DNA from: an uncultured Collinsella sp.
GTDB lineage: Bacteria > Actinomycetota > Coriobacteriia > Coriobacteriales > Coriobacteriaceae
Assembly (NCBI GenBank): GCA_900545995.1
Contig: URBM01000023.1
Location: 1 to 17,278 of the forward strand
Direction of reading: 5' to 3'
Length of the DNA: 17,278 nucleotides
Shown here: positions 7,675 to 14,917 of the stretch, piece after piece
Numbering within the stretch: the stretch's first letter is position 1
Layout of the letters: the number at the start of each line of letters is the position of its first letter
Position numbers and translations under genes: made by a program
The notes under the pieces: generated by a model
Databases searched by the model: none
What the model was told of the DNA's origin: nothing
The model's input: only the letters and a program-made list of their open reading frames with translations

Positions 7675-8709
7675 TCACTCGACACCGTACAGTTGCTGCG
7701 CCGTACCGCCAAGCACAAGGTCGCTGTCTGTATCGCTCAGATTTGCAGCGCGAACGCAGGCGACACCCTCGGTGAGCCACTCGCGTTTGACGGGATAGCT
7801 CGTGCCAAAAACAATATGGTCTGCACCCAGCACGTCAACCGCGCAGGCGAGGAGTGTCTTGCCCCAAGGCTGGGCATGGGACATGTCGAAATAGATGTTG
7901 TTCTCGAGGTGCCTGGAAACGGTCTCGGTATCGACCTGAAAACGGCCAGAAGCATCAGGGCGCTTGGGACCATGAGGCAGCAGCATCTCCTTGAACGCAA
8001 AGTATGCGCCGCCGAGCATGGAGTGGACCATCTTGATATTGGGATAGCGCTCAAAGAAATCACCAAAGATCTCTCGGCCGATCGCCGTAGTTTGGTCGAC
8101 GCAGCGGCCATAAGAGCGGCGAAGGTTGTCGTACGCGAGAAGCGACTCGTTCTCGACCGGCACGGGAACATGGTGCACGTAAACGGTGACATGGCGTTCG
8201 TTCAGGTGCTCGAAAAAGCTCGAGAAGACCTGGTCGTCGAGATAGCGCTTGCCGTAGTGAGCGCAGAGCTGCACGCCCGCAAAACCATCGTCGAGCCTGC
8301 GGTCGAGCTCCTCCAAATTCGCTTTGGTGCCAAAGGGCGGCACGGCGACAAGCGGAATCAGACGGCCATTTGACGCCTTCGCGTCAGCAGCCATACCGTC
8401 GTTGAAACGCCGGCACATCTCGAGCGACATCCACTCGTGGCAGCCGGGGAGCTTGAGGATCGCCTTGTCGACCCCCGCCTCATCCATATCGGCCAAGCGC
8501 TTCTCGAGGGTGTAGTCGCCCTCAATGTAGTTAAGACCCGGAGAACCGGCGGGCATCTCGATCACGATCTGTCGTTTGCCGGCGGAATTCATGGTCAGAT
8601 AGCCTTCGGTGTCATAGGCGCGGGGTACCTCGGCCAAAAACTGTTCGCAGAGCGTCTCGTCATGAAAGATGTGCTCGTCGAACCAGTAGGAATTTGCATC
8701 GATAATCAT
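7675..8709 (-). CDS. Amidohydrolase_2 (ACMSD-like) family protein lacking most metal ligands
   Basis: This 344-residue protein follows the fold order of the amidohydrolase-2/ACMSD family: a short first strand, an ADMDEAGVDKAIL segment (73-85), repeated beta/alpha units with LIPLVAVPP (118-125), VYVHHVP (176-182), FFERYPNIKMVHSMLGG (218-234), HIVFGTSYP (298-306) and a final LGGTAQQLYG helix. Members bind Zn through an N-terminal HxH, a mid-barrel His and a late Asp, and catalyse decarboxylation or hydrolysis. Here the HxH is Asn6-Ser-Tyr8 (IDANSYW) and the late Asp of FGSDYP is Ser304. Only the central histidines (His179/180, His229) remain, so classical metal catalysis is unlikely. The ATG at 8707-8709 has AAAGGCGG upstream. 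It is the first gene of the minus-strand cluster, directly behind the promoter at 8742-8771. Confidence 0.8.
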   Translation of the reverse strand: MIIDANSYWFDEHIFHDETLCEQFLAEVPRAYDTEGYLTMNSAGKRQIVIEMPAGSPGLNYIEGDYTLEKRLADMDEAGVDKAILKLPGCHEWMSLEMCRRFNDGMAADAKASNGRLIPLVAVPPFGTKANLEELDRRLDDGFAGVQLCAHYGKRYLDDQVFSSFFEHLNERHVTVYVHHVPVPVENESLLAYDNLRRSYGRCVDQTTAIGREIFGDFFERYPNIKMVHSMLGGAYFAFKEMLLPHGPKRPDASGRFQVDTETVSRHLENNIYFDMSHAQPWGKTLLACAVDVLGADHIVFGTSYPVKREWLTEGVACVRAANLSDTDSDLVLGGTAQQLYGVE

Positions 8710-8741
8710 TGGTTGGAACCGCCTTTCATCTTGTTGAAAAC

Positions 8742-8771
8742 ATTCTAGAAAAGCAGGTACCCGGACATCAA
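8742..8771 (-). promoter_or_regulatory. Sigma70-like promoter of the amidohydrolase/ceramidase-like/PTS cluster
   Basis: On the minus strand, -35 TTGATG (8766-8771) is followed by an 18-base spacer and -10 TAGAAT (8742-8747), matching the consensus at 4 and 5 of 6 positions. Transcription would start near 8735, about 26 bases before the amidohydrolase start codon. Confidence 0.55.
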
Positions 8772-8790
8772 TTCCAGCTTAAGCCCACTG

Positions 8791-8807
8791 TATTCCATTT
8801 TGGAATA
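8791..8807. promoter_or_regulatory. LysR-type operator-like palindrome upstream of the catabolic cluster
   Basis: TATTCCA at 8791-8797 and TGGAATA at 8801-8807 form a perfect palindrome with a 3-base spacer. It contains a T-N11-A core typical of LysR-type sites. Its centre lies about 64 bases upstream of the predicted start site, the classical place for the LysR recognition site. A further half-site (GGAAT on the minus strand, 8771-8775) touches the -35. The regulator is not identified; the LysR genes at 2581 and 10619 are candidates. Confidence 0.5.
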
Positions 8808-8877
8808 GAACTTACCGCTCACACGCGAACCTCGCCCGCTCAACGAGACAAGCGCTAACAGCACGGGCTTAGACAGA

Positions 8878-8914
8878 AAACGGTCGGCCCGCATCCGTTG
8901 CGGGCCGACCGTTT
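8878..8914 (-). terminator. Intrinsic terminator of the HTH-AlaA gene
   Basis: AAACGGTCGGCCCGC (8878-8892) pairs perfectly with GCGGGCCGACCGTTT (8900-8914) around a 7-base loop, and the minus strand ends in TTTT. It lies 21 bases beyond the aminotransferase stop codon. Confidence 0.9.
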
Positions 8915-8935
8915 CATTACAGGCTACCTTTGCCG

Positions 8936-10456
8936 TTACGCCTGGCGGTAATGATCGAAGAAGTCGGCGAGGTCTTCGAGCGACTCTTTGAGCACTTCCA
9001 TGCGCGGCAGGTACACGATGCGGAAGTGGTCGGGCTCGGCCCAGTTAAAGCCGCCGCCGCGCGTGATCAGGATTTTCTTCTCGTGCAGCAGGTCGAGGGC
9101 GAACTGCTCGTCATCGGTGATGTTGAACTTCTTCACATCCATCTTGGGGAAGATGTAGAACGCCGCGCGCGGCTTAACCACCGAGATGCCGTCAATCTTG
9201 TTGAGCGCCTCATACACAAAGTTGCGCTGCTCGTAGACACGGCCGCCGGGACGGATGTAGTCGTTAACGGACTGATGACCACCGAGTGCCGTCTGAACGA
9301 TCGACTGAGCCGGCACGTTGGAGCACAGGCGCATGTTGGAGAGCATGTTGATACCCATGATGAAGTCGCTCATGCAGCGCTGGTTGCCCGAAAGCACCAT
9401 CCAGCCAATACGATAGCCCGCAATCATGTGCGACTTGGAAAGGCCGCTAAAGGTGACGCAGGGCAGGTCGGGGGCGAGCGAGGCAATCGAGACGTGCTCG
9501 TAGCCGTCCATGCACAGGCGGTCGTAGATCTCATCGGCAAAGATCATCAGCTGATGCCTGCGTGCAACCTCGACGATGCCCTCGAGCACCTCGCGCGGAT
9601 AGACGGAACCCGTGGGGTTGTTGGGGTTGATGATGACGAGGGCCTTGGTCGCGCTCGTGATCTTGGACTCCATATCCTCCAGGTCGGGATACCAATCCGC
9701 CTGCTCATCGCACAGATAGTGTACGGGATGACCGCCGGCAAGGGTTGCGCACGCCGTCCAGAGCGGATAGTCGGGGCTGGGGATCAGAATCTCGTCGCCA
9801 TTGTCGAGCAGCGCGTTCATCGAAAGCTGAATGAGCTCGGACACGCCGTTGCCCGTGTAGATATGCTCCATCTGAACGTTGGGCAGGCCCTTGATCTGCG
9901 AATACTGCATGATCGCCTTGCGCGCGGAGAACAGGCCGCGCGAGTTGGAATAGCCTTCGCAGTCGGGCAGCTGCTGGCGCATGTCCTTGATGACCTCATC
10001 GGGCGTGCGGAAACCGAAGGGCGCCGGGTTACCGATATTGAGCTTGAGGATGCGCTCGCCCTCGTCCTCCATACGGGCGGCCTCGTCGACGACGGGGCCG
10101 CGCACGTCATACAGGACGTTATCGAGCTTGGTGGATTTAGAAAAAGTGCGCATGGTGGTGCTCCTTGCAATTTGAGCTGAGGGATGGGGTTCGGGCTTGG
10201 AATCGTTGCGGGGTGATGATGCCTCGCCTTGATCGGCGTCGCCGGCAAGCAGCCAGGTAACATCGACCTCCAAAATACGGGCGAGCAGCTCAGCCACATC
10301 GCGCCGCGGGATCGTCTTGCCGCTCACATATTGGCTCATCTGACTCTTGCCGAGTTTTTTGCCGAGCATCTCCGATGCGCGGATCACGTCCGACTGGCGA
10401 ACGTCGCGATCGGACATAGCCTGTCGCAGGCGATCGCTAAACGTCTCTTGGGCCAC
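8936..10456 (-). CDS. alaA: XRE-type HTH domain fused to AlaA-like alanine aminotransferase
   Basis: This 506-residue protein has an XRE/Cro-type helix-turn-helix at residues 5-72 (FSDRLRQAMSDRDVRQSDVI ... KSQMSQYVSGKTIPRRDVAELLARILEVD), then a Pro/Ser linker (about 73-101), then a complete class I PLP aminotransferase (102-506). The enzyme part is strikingly like E. coli AlaA, which makes alanine from pyruvate and glutamate: STKLDNVLYDVRGPV, LKLNIGNPAPFGF, YTGNGVSELIQ, PSPDYPLWTA, VIINPNNPTG, DEIYD, and the PLP lysine Lys341 in FSGLSKSHMIAGYRIGW. The start is GTG at 10454-10456, with AGGAGG 5 bases upstream. The frame is continuous through the linker. ATG codon 102 has its own SD (see 10151-10166). 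Operator-like repeats upstream suggest self-regulation. E. coli AlaA has no HTH domain. Confidence 0.92.
   Translation of the reverse strand: MAQETFSDRLRQAMSDRDVRQSDVIRASEMLGKKLGKSQMSQYVSGKTIPRRDVAELLARILEVDVTWLLAGDADQGEASSPRNDSKPEPHPSAQIARSTTMRTFSKSTKLDNVLYDVRGPVVDEAARMEDEGERILKLNIGNPAPFGFRTPDEVIKDMRQQLPDCEGYSNSRGLFSARKAIMQYSQIKGLPNVQMEHIYTGNGVSELIQLSMNALLDNGDEILIPSPDYPLWTACATLAGGHPVHYLCDEQADWYPDLEDMESKITSATKALVIINPNNPTGSVYPREVLEGIVEVARRHQLMIFADEIYDRLCMDGYEHVSIASLAPDLPCVTFSGLSKSHMIAGYRIGWMVLSGNQRCMSDFIMGINMLSNMRLCSNVPAQSIVQTALGGHQSVNDYIRPGGRVYEQRNFVYEALNKIDGISVVKPRAAFYIFPKMDVKKFNITDDEQFALDLLHEKKILITRGGGFNWAEPDHFRIVYLPRMEVLKESLEDLADFFDHYRQA
10151..10166 (-). promoter_or_regulatory. Internal ribosome binding site and start for a stand-alone AlaA
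   Basis: On the minus strand AAGGAG (10161-10166) lies 7 bases before ATG (10151-10153). This ATG is codon 102 of the fusion and the exact position where similarity to E. coli AlaA begins. It has the sequence and spacing of a real start and could yield a 405-residue aminotransferase without the HTH. Confidence 0.6.
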
Positions 10457-10477
10457 TAGAACCTCCTTGCTGGCAAA

Positions 10478-10559
10478 GTTCAATTTATAGAACACGAATT
10501 GAACCAGGGTTCAATTTAGCAAGCAGTATAGCGCCGTACCTCATTCGAAAGTTCAATTT
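10478..10559. promoter_or_regulatory. Cluster of four GTTCAATT operator-like sites upstream of HTH-AlaA
   Basis: GTTCAATTT occurs at 10478-10486, 10509-10517 and 10551-10559, and inverted as AATTGAAC at 10497-10504. The middle two form a perfect palindrome (10497-10516, 8-base arms, 4-base spacer). The sites surround possible -35 (TTGAAC) and -10 (TATAAA or TATACT) elements on the minus strand, the expected layout for repression by the gene's own HTH domain. The promoter elements themselves are uncertain. Confidence 0.6.
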
Positions 10560-10618
10560 CATAAGAAAATGTATCGGACTCCGAGATTTGCCCAAAGCGA
10601 ACAATGGTGTGTACACGT

Positions 10619-11476
10619 TTAGAGGTATTCGAGGAAACGGGCGGCGGCAAGCGAAACATCGGCCGTTCGATATATGGCGTTGATCTGCCGATGGGGATGT
10701 CCCTCGAGCGAACGCACGGCAACATCGAACTGACAACGGCGCAAGATGAGCGCGGGAAGAATGCTCACACCCAGGCCGTCCTCAACCATGGCCATAATCG
10801 CATAGTCATCCCAGGTCGACAGCTTGGAGCACACCGTCAGTCCCGCCCGACGGAACAGCGGCGTAATCTCGTCATCGGTGCCGCGTTCTAGCAGAATAAA
10901 CTGCTCGTTGGCTAAATCGGCAAGAGAAACGACCTCCGCCGTGGCAAGCAAAGAGTCTGCCGGTACTACCGCCATCAACTCGTCGCGCACCAAAGACCGC
11001 GATGCCATGCCGTTTTCTCGGGGCTCACGCGGGATAAAGCCCAGGTCACAACGACCCTCAGCCACCCATTGTTCAATCTCTGAGTAATCGCCCATCAGCA
11101 GCTCGTAATCGACATCCGGATGATCGGCGCGAAAGCGCGCGATCACCGGCGGCAGTACATGAGTCGCCACACTCGAAAACGTACCGATACAGATCTTGCC
11201 GCGCATGAGCCCTCGCATCTCGTCCACGCGTCGCTGCAGGCGGCCAAACTCTTCGCATAACGCCTCGACTGCCGGCATGACCTGCCGCCCGTCGGCAGAA
11301 AGCACCACGCCCTCGCGGCTGCGATCAAGCACCTTAAAACCCCAGTCTGCCTCAAGGTCGCCCACCATGCGGCTCACGCCCGACTGCGAATAGCTCAGCC
11401 GCTCTGCAGCACGCGTAAAGCTGCCGGCACGCACCGTCTCGAGCAGCACTTGCATCTTTTGGATATTGGTCTCCAT
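10619..11476 (-). CDS. LysR-family transcriptional regulator
   Basis: This 285-residue protein begins with a LysR DNA-binding domain (residues 6-65: MQVLLETVRAGSFTRAAERLSYSQSGVSRMVGDLEADWGFKVLDRSREGVVLSADG). An effector-binding domain follows (about 92-285) with GKICIGTFSSVATHVLPPVIARFRADHPDVDYELL and MVEDGLGVSILPALI. The length is normal for the family. ATG at 11474-11476 follows GGGGA. It is divergent from the EamA-type permease at 11595 with 118 bases between, containing a LysR-type palindrome. By the usual logic of divergent LysR genes it probably controls that permease and itself. Downstream on the same strand is the HTH-AlaA gene, 162 bases away and with its own operators. The effector is unknown. 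Confidence 0.93.
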   Translation of the reverse strand: METNIQKMQVLLETVRAGSFTRAAERLSYSQSGVSRMVGDLEADWGFKVLDRSREGVVLSADGRQVMPAVEALCEEFGRLQRRVDEMRGLMRGKICIGTFSSVATHVLPPVIARFRADHPDVDYELLMGDYSEIEQWVAEGRCDLGFIPREPRENGMASRSLVRDELMAVVPADSLLATAEVVSLADLANEQFILLERGTDDEITPLFRRAGLTVCSKLSTWDDYAIMAMVEDGLGVSILPALILRRCQFDVAVRSLEGHPHRQINAIYRTADVSLAAARFLEYL

Positions 11477-11548
11477 GGCACGTCCCCACCCTTGTATGAG
11501 TTTTTGTCATGTTTGCCATGCATTATATTCGCTTTTCTTCTAAATCCA

Positions 11549-11565
11549 GTTCACCCATAGTGAAC
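11549..11565. promoter_or_regulatory. LysR-type operator-like palindrome in the divergent LysR/permease region
   Basis: GTTCAC (11549-11554) and GTGAAC (11560-11565) form a perfect inverted repeat with a 5-base spacer and contain a T-N11-A core (TCACCCATAGTGA). It lies 29 bases before the permease start codon and 72 bases upstream of the LysR gene start. Confidence 0.5.
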
Positions 11566-11594
11566 ATGCTCGGATATAGAGGGGATGGAAGCGC

Positions 11595-12506
11595 ATGAAC
11601 AACGGACTGTTTACGTACTTAGCAGCATTGCTATTGTTTGGCTCCAACGGCATCATCGCCGCTGCCATCGCGCTGCCGAGCTCCGATATCGTGCTGCTAC
11701 GCACGTTTTTGGGCGCTCTCTCGCTTGTCACTATCCTCGCCATCACCCAACACCATAAGTTGCAGGCGCCATCTCGTCCCCGCGAAGCCGCGGCCCTCCT
11801 CCTCTCGGGAGCTGCGCTGGGCGCCAGCTGGATTTTTCTGTTCCGCGCCTACCAGACGATCGGCGTCGGCGTATCCTCGCTGCTGTACTACTGCGGCCCC
11901 ATCATTGTCATGGCGCTCTCCCCGCTCATCTTTGGCGAAAAGCTGACCGGCGGCAAAATCGCCGGCTTTGTCGCCGTTGCTTGCGGTGCTTTTCTCATTG
12001 CAGCGCAAGGTCTAGGCGGCAATATGCCCATTGCGGGCATCGTCTGTGGAATCGCCTCGGCCTTCTGCTATGCATTGATGGTCATCGCCAGCAAGGGTGC
12101 GCCGCACATCGAGGGCCTCGAGAACTCCGCGCTCCAGGTGAGCGCCGCCTTTGTGACCGCACTGGTCCTCACGCTCATCACGCAGGGCGCTCCCTCGTTC
12201 CTGTCCGCCGGTGTCGCCGCCAGTATTGATTGGCACGCCGTCGCTATGCTCGGCGTCGTCAACACCGGCATTGGTTGCCTGCTCTACTTTAGCGCCGTCG
12301 CCAAGCTGCCCGTCCAGACCGTCGCCGTCGTCGGCTACCTCGAGCCGCTTTCGGCGGTCGTGTTCTCGGCCGCCCTTTTGGGTGAAGCCATAACACCGGT
12401 CCGCCTGCTGGGCGCCGCGCTTATCATCGGCGGCGCGATTTTTTGCGAACTCGCCGGCAAACGCGCAAACGCCAAGGCTGGCATCGCCCAGACAGTACGT
12501 GCTTAA
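11595..12506 (+). CDS. EamA/DMT-family permease
   Basis: This 303-residue inner-membrane protein has ten hydrophobic segments arranged as two EamA repeats (about 5-135 and 148-290). Typical segments are LFGSNGIIAAAIALPSSDIVLLRTFLGAL, LGASWIFLFRAYQTIGVGVSSLLYYCGPIIVMALSPLIFGEKLTGGKIAGFV and, in the second half, VAVVGYLEPLSAVVFSAALLGEAITPVRLLGAALIIGG. These proteins export or import small metabolites such as amino acids or drugs; the substrate cannot be told. The start ATG at 11595 has only a weak purine-rich SD (GGGGATGGAAG). An ATG at 11585 is out of frame. Its divergent LysR neighbour and the shared palindrome suggest induction by a small molecule. Confidence 0.92.
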   Translation: MNNGLFTYLAALLLFGSNGIIAAAIALPSSDIVLLRTFLGALSLVTILAITQHHKLQAPSRPREAAALLLSGAALGASWIFLFRAYQTIGVGVSSLLYYCGPIIVMALSPLIFGEKLTGGKIAGFVAVACGAFLIAAQGLGGNMPIAGIVCGIASAFCYALMVIASKGAPHIEGLENSALQVSAAFVTALVLTLITQGAPSFLSAGVAASIDWHAVAMLGVVNTGIGCLLYFSAVAKLPVQTVAVVGYLEPLSAVVFSAALLGEAITPVRLLGAALIIGGAIFCELAGKRANAKAGIAQTVRA

Positions 12507-12541
12507 AAAGCCCCTGCTTTGAAATGCTACCTGCGTAGATA

Positions 12542-12565
12542 AATAATCCCCAGCTGAGGATTATT
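12542..12565. promoter_or_regulatory. AT-rich hairpin after the EamA gene, terminator or operator
   Basis: AATAATCC (12542-12549) and GGATTATT (12558-12565) are perfect 8-base arms around an 8-base loop, flanked by outer TAGA/TCTA pairs. It follows the permease stop by 36 bases. It lacks a T-run, so it is a weak terminator at best and may instead be a protein site. Confidence 0.35.
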
Positions 12566-12596
12566 GTCTAAAATAACCCGATGTGCCAAACTGCTC

Positions 12597-12626
12597 TTGT
12601 ATGTATAAAGACGGCATAAAGATTAT
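12597..12626 (+). promoter_or_regulatory. Possible kup promoter
   Basis: -35 TTGTAT (12597-12602) is separated by an 18-base spacer from -10 GATTAT (12621-12626), each matching the consensus at 4 of 6 positions. It is a weak candidate, supported by the palindrome that overlaps it. Confidence 0.35.
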
Positions 12627-12643
12627 CTGTCCTAGACAGATAA
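12623..12643. promoter_or_regulatory. Perfect palindrome overlapping the kup -10 region
   Basis: TTATCTGTC (12623-12631) and GACAGATAA (12635-12643) are exact 9-base inverted arms around CTA. The site overlaps the putative -10 and start point and ends 22 bases before the GTG start. This is the expected position of a repressor operator; it could also form a leader hairpin. Confidence 0.55.
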
Positions 12644-12665
12644 CCGGATGTCAAAGGGAGTCCAC

Positions 12666-14897
12666 GTGGCACACAACAAACTGGAGGCAAGCCCCCAAGA
12701 CCAGCGTGGTCAAGGCGGGCACGGAGCCATCCCCCTCTCCGCTGGCATGCTGCTCGTAACGCTCGGCGTCGTCTATGGCGACATCGGCACGAGCCCCATG
12801 TACACCATGAAATCAATCGTCGCCAACAACGGCGGCATCGGTACCGTCAGCGAAGACATGATCTTGGGAGCGCTTTCGCTTGTCATCTGGACCATGACGC
12901 TCGTGACCACGGTCAAGTACGTGGTTATCGCCATGAAGGCCGATAACCACAACGAGGGCGGCATCTTCGCCCTGTTTAGCTTGGTGCGCAAAGTGGCGCC
13001 GTGGCTGATCCTTCCCGCCATGATCGGCGGCGCGGCGCTGCTCGCCGACGGCATCCTCACTCCCGCCGTCACGGTTACCACGGCCATCGAGGGCTTGCGC
13101 ACTATCGAGTGGGGCCACGCGCTTTTGGGTGACGGCCAGACCAACGTAATCATCATCACCATCATCATTATCTGCGGCCTGTTTGCCATGCAGCGCGCCG
13201 GTACCTCGTCAATCGGCAAGCTGTTCGGCCCGCTCATGACGCTGTGGTTCCTGTTCCTGGCAGGCGCCGGCCTGTTCAACATGCTCGGCAACCTGTCCAT
13301 CTTGCGTGCGCTCAACCCCATCCGCGGCATCATGTTCCTGTTCTCGCCCATCAACCACTCGGGCATTATGGTGCTCGGCTTTGTCTTTCTGTCGACGACC
13401 GGCGCCGAGGCCCTCTACTCGGACATGGGCCACGTTGGCAAGGCAAACATCTATGCATCCTGGCCGTTTGTTAAGGCGGCCCTTATCCTCAACTACCTGG
13501 GTCAGGGCGCTTGGCTGCTCGCCAATAACTCCAACCCCCAGATGCTCGCGATGGATATCGTCAACCCGTTCTACATGATGCTTCCCGAGCCCCTGCGCCC
13601 CTTTGCCATCGTGCTTTCGGCCGTAGCGGCCATCATCGCCTCGCAGGCGCTCATCACCGGCTCGTTCTCGCTGGTATCCGAGGCAACCCGTCTCAATCTC
13701 ATGCCGCACCTGCGCATCCACTACCCCAGCGACACCAAGGGCCAGCTCTATATTCCGCTCGTCAACAACATCATGTGGGTCGGCTGCATCTTCATCGTGC
13801 TGCTGTTCCAGAACTCCGAGCGCATGGAGAGCGCCTACGGCCTCGCCATCACCGTGACCATGCTCATGACCACGACGCTTTTGACGAGCTATATCGCCGG
13901 CATCCTCAAGCACAAACTGGGTGCCTGCGTCTTCGCACTGCTCTTTGGCGCCATTGAGCTGTGCTTCTTTGCCTCGTGCCTCACCATGTTCTTTGACGGC
14001 GGCTATGTCATGATCTTCTTGGCCGCGCTGCTGTTTGGCCTTATGTACGTGTGGCGCCGCGGCACCGCCATCGAGCGCACGCAGACCATCCTGCTGCCCG
14101 TCTCCAAGTACATTGACCAGCTCGACCGCCTGCGCAACGACGAGACCTATCCCGTGCTTGCCGACAACCTGGTGTTCCTCACCAACAGCCCCGACCCGCT
14201 CACGCTCGACCGCGATGTGCTCTATTCCATCTTGGATAAGCATCCCAAGCGCGCCAAGGCATACTGGTTCATCAACGTGTACGTTACCGATGAGCCCTAT
14301 ACGCACGAGTATTCCGTCGAGACCTTTGGCACGGACTTCCTGTTCCGCGTGCGCCTGGACCTGGGCTTTAAGGTCAACCAGCGCATCAATGCCTACCTGC
14401 GCCAGATCGTTGGCGACCTGATGGCATCGGGTGAGCTGCCGCCGCAGCATCACACCTACTCCATCTACGAGACACGCGGCAACGTGGGCGACTTCCGTTT
14501 TTGCATGCTGCGCAAGATGCTCGCCCCCGAAACGGACATCAACCGCAACGACCACCGCGTGATGGCCATCAAGTACGCCGTCCGCCGCGCCTGCGGAAGC
14601 CCGGCACGCTGGTACGGTCTAGAGAACTCGGCCATCATCATCGAGTACGTGCCCCTCTTTGCCCGCATGCGCCCGGCAGTCAAACTCGTGCGCACCCAGG
14701 TGCCGCTCGAAGTTCAGATCGAGGAAGCCGAGGAAATGGAAGTCGACATCTTCTCGGACGACTTGGTCAACGGCAACGAGGCCGGTAGAAACATGAACGT
14801 CGATCCCACCGAGCTGCTCGAGAGCGTCGCCGATACGCCCGAACAGCAACAGCTCGACGGCCTCGAGAGCGAACAACTCAACGACGTCAACTTCTAG
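12666..14897 (+). CDS. kup: Kup-family potassium transporter
   Basis: This 743-residue K+ uptake protein of the KUP/HAK/KT family is a K+/H+ symporter in the inner membrane. Diagnostic segments are LGVVYGDIGTSPMYTMKSI near residue 32, DNHNEGGIFALFSLVRK, GGAALLADGILTPAVTVTTAIEGL, STTGAEALYSDMGHVGK, and NYLGQGAWLLAN. About 12 membrane helices (to about residue 465) are followed by a large cytoplasmic C-terminal domain. The final ~70 residues are very acidic (EEAEEMEVDIFSDD ... EQQQLDGLESEQLNDVNF), a tail beyond the usual domain. I chose GTG at 12666 because GGGAG lies 5 bases upstream. ATG at 12648 is in frame but has no SD and sits next to the palindrome. It is a single-gene unit ended by the hairpin at 14918-14953. 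No c-di-AMP riboswitch was recognised in the leader. Confidence 0.95.
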   Translation: MAHNKLEASPQDQRGQGGHGAIPLSAGMLLVTLGVVYGDIGTSPMYTMKSIVANNGGIGTVSEDMILGALSLVIWTMTLVTTVKYVVIAMKADNHNEGGIFALFSLVRKVAPWLILPAMIGGAALLADGILTPAVTVTTAIEGLRTIEWGHALLGDGQTNVIIITIIIICGLFAMQRAGTSSIGKLFGPLMTLWFLFLAGAGLFNMLGNLSILRALNPIRGIMFLFSPINHSGIMVLGFVFLSTTGAEALYSDMGHVGKANIYASWPFVKAALILNYLGQGAWLLANNSNPQMLAMDIVNPFYMMLPEPLRPFAIVLSAVAAIIASQALITGSFSLVSEATRLNLMPHLRIHYPSDTKGQLYIPLVNNIMWVGCIFIVLLFQNSERMESAYGLAITVTMLMTTTLLTSYIAGILKHKLGACVFALLFGAIELCFFASCLTMFFDGGYVMIFLAALLFGLMYVWRRGTAIERTQTILLPVSKYIDQLDRLRNDETYPVLADNLVFLTNSPDPLTLDRDVLYSILDKHPKRAKAYWFINVYVTDEPYTHEYSVETFGTDFLFRVRLDLGFKVNQRINAYLRQIVGDLMASGELPPQHHTYSIYETRGNVGDFRFCMLRKMLAPETDINRNDHRVMAIKYAVRRACGSPARWYGLENSAIIIEYVPLFARMRPAVKLVRTQVPLEVQIEEAEEMEVDIFSDDLVNGNEAGRNMNVDPTELLESVADTPEQQQLDGLESEQLNDVNF

Positions 14898-14917
14898 TGA
14901 CGTCACAAATCAACGAC

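Noticed and set aside
8930..10180. 416-codon plus-strand frame opposite HTH-AlaA
   Set aside because: It is antisense to a protein with strong AlaA similarity and shows no domain of its own.
12648..12665. ATG start for kup at 12648
   Set aside because: It has no SD and sits against the palindrome, whereas GTG at 12666 has GGGAG at the right distance. It remains a possible alternative.
13209..14555. 448-codon minus-strand frame opposite kup
   Set aside because: It is a complementary-strand shadow of a well-supported transporter in high-GC DNA, with a His/Gln/Val-rich composition typical of such frames.
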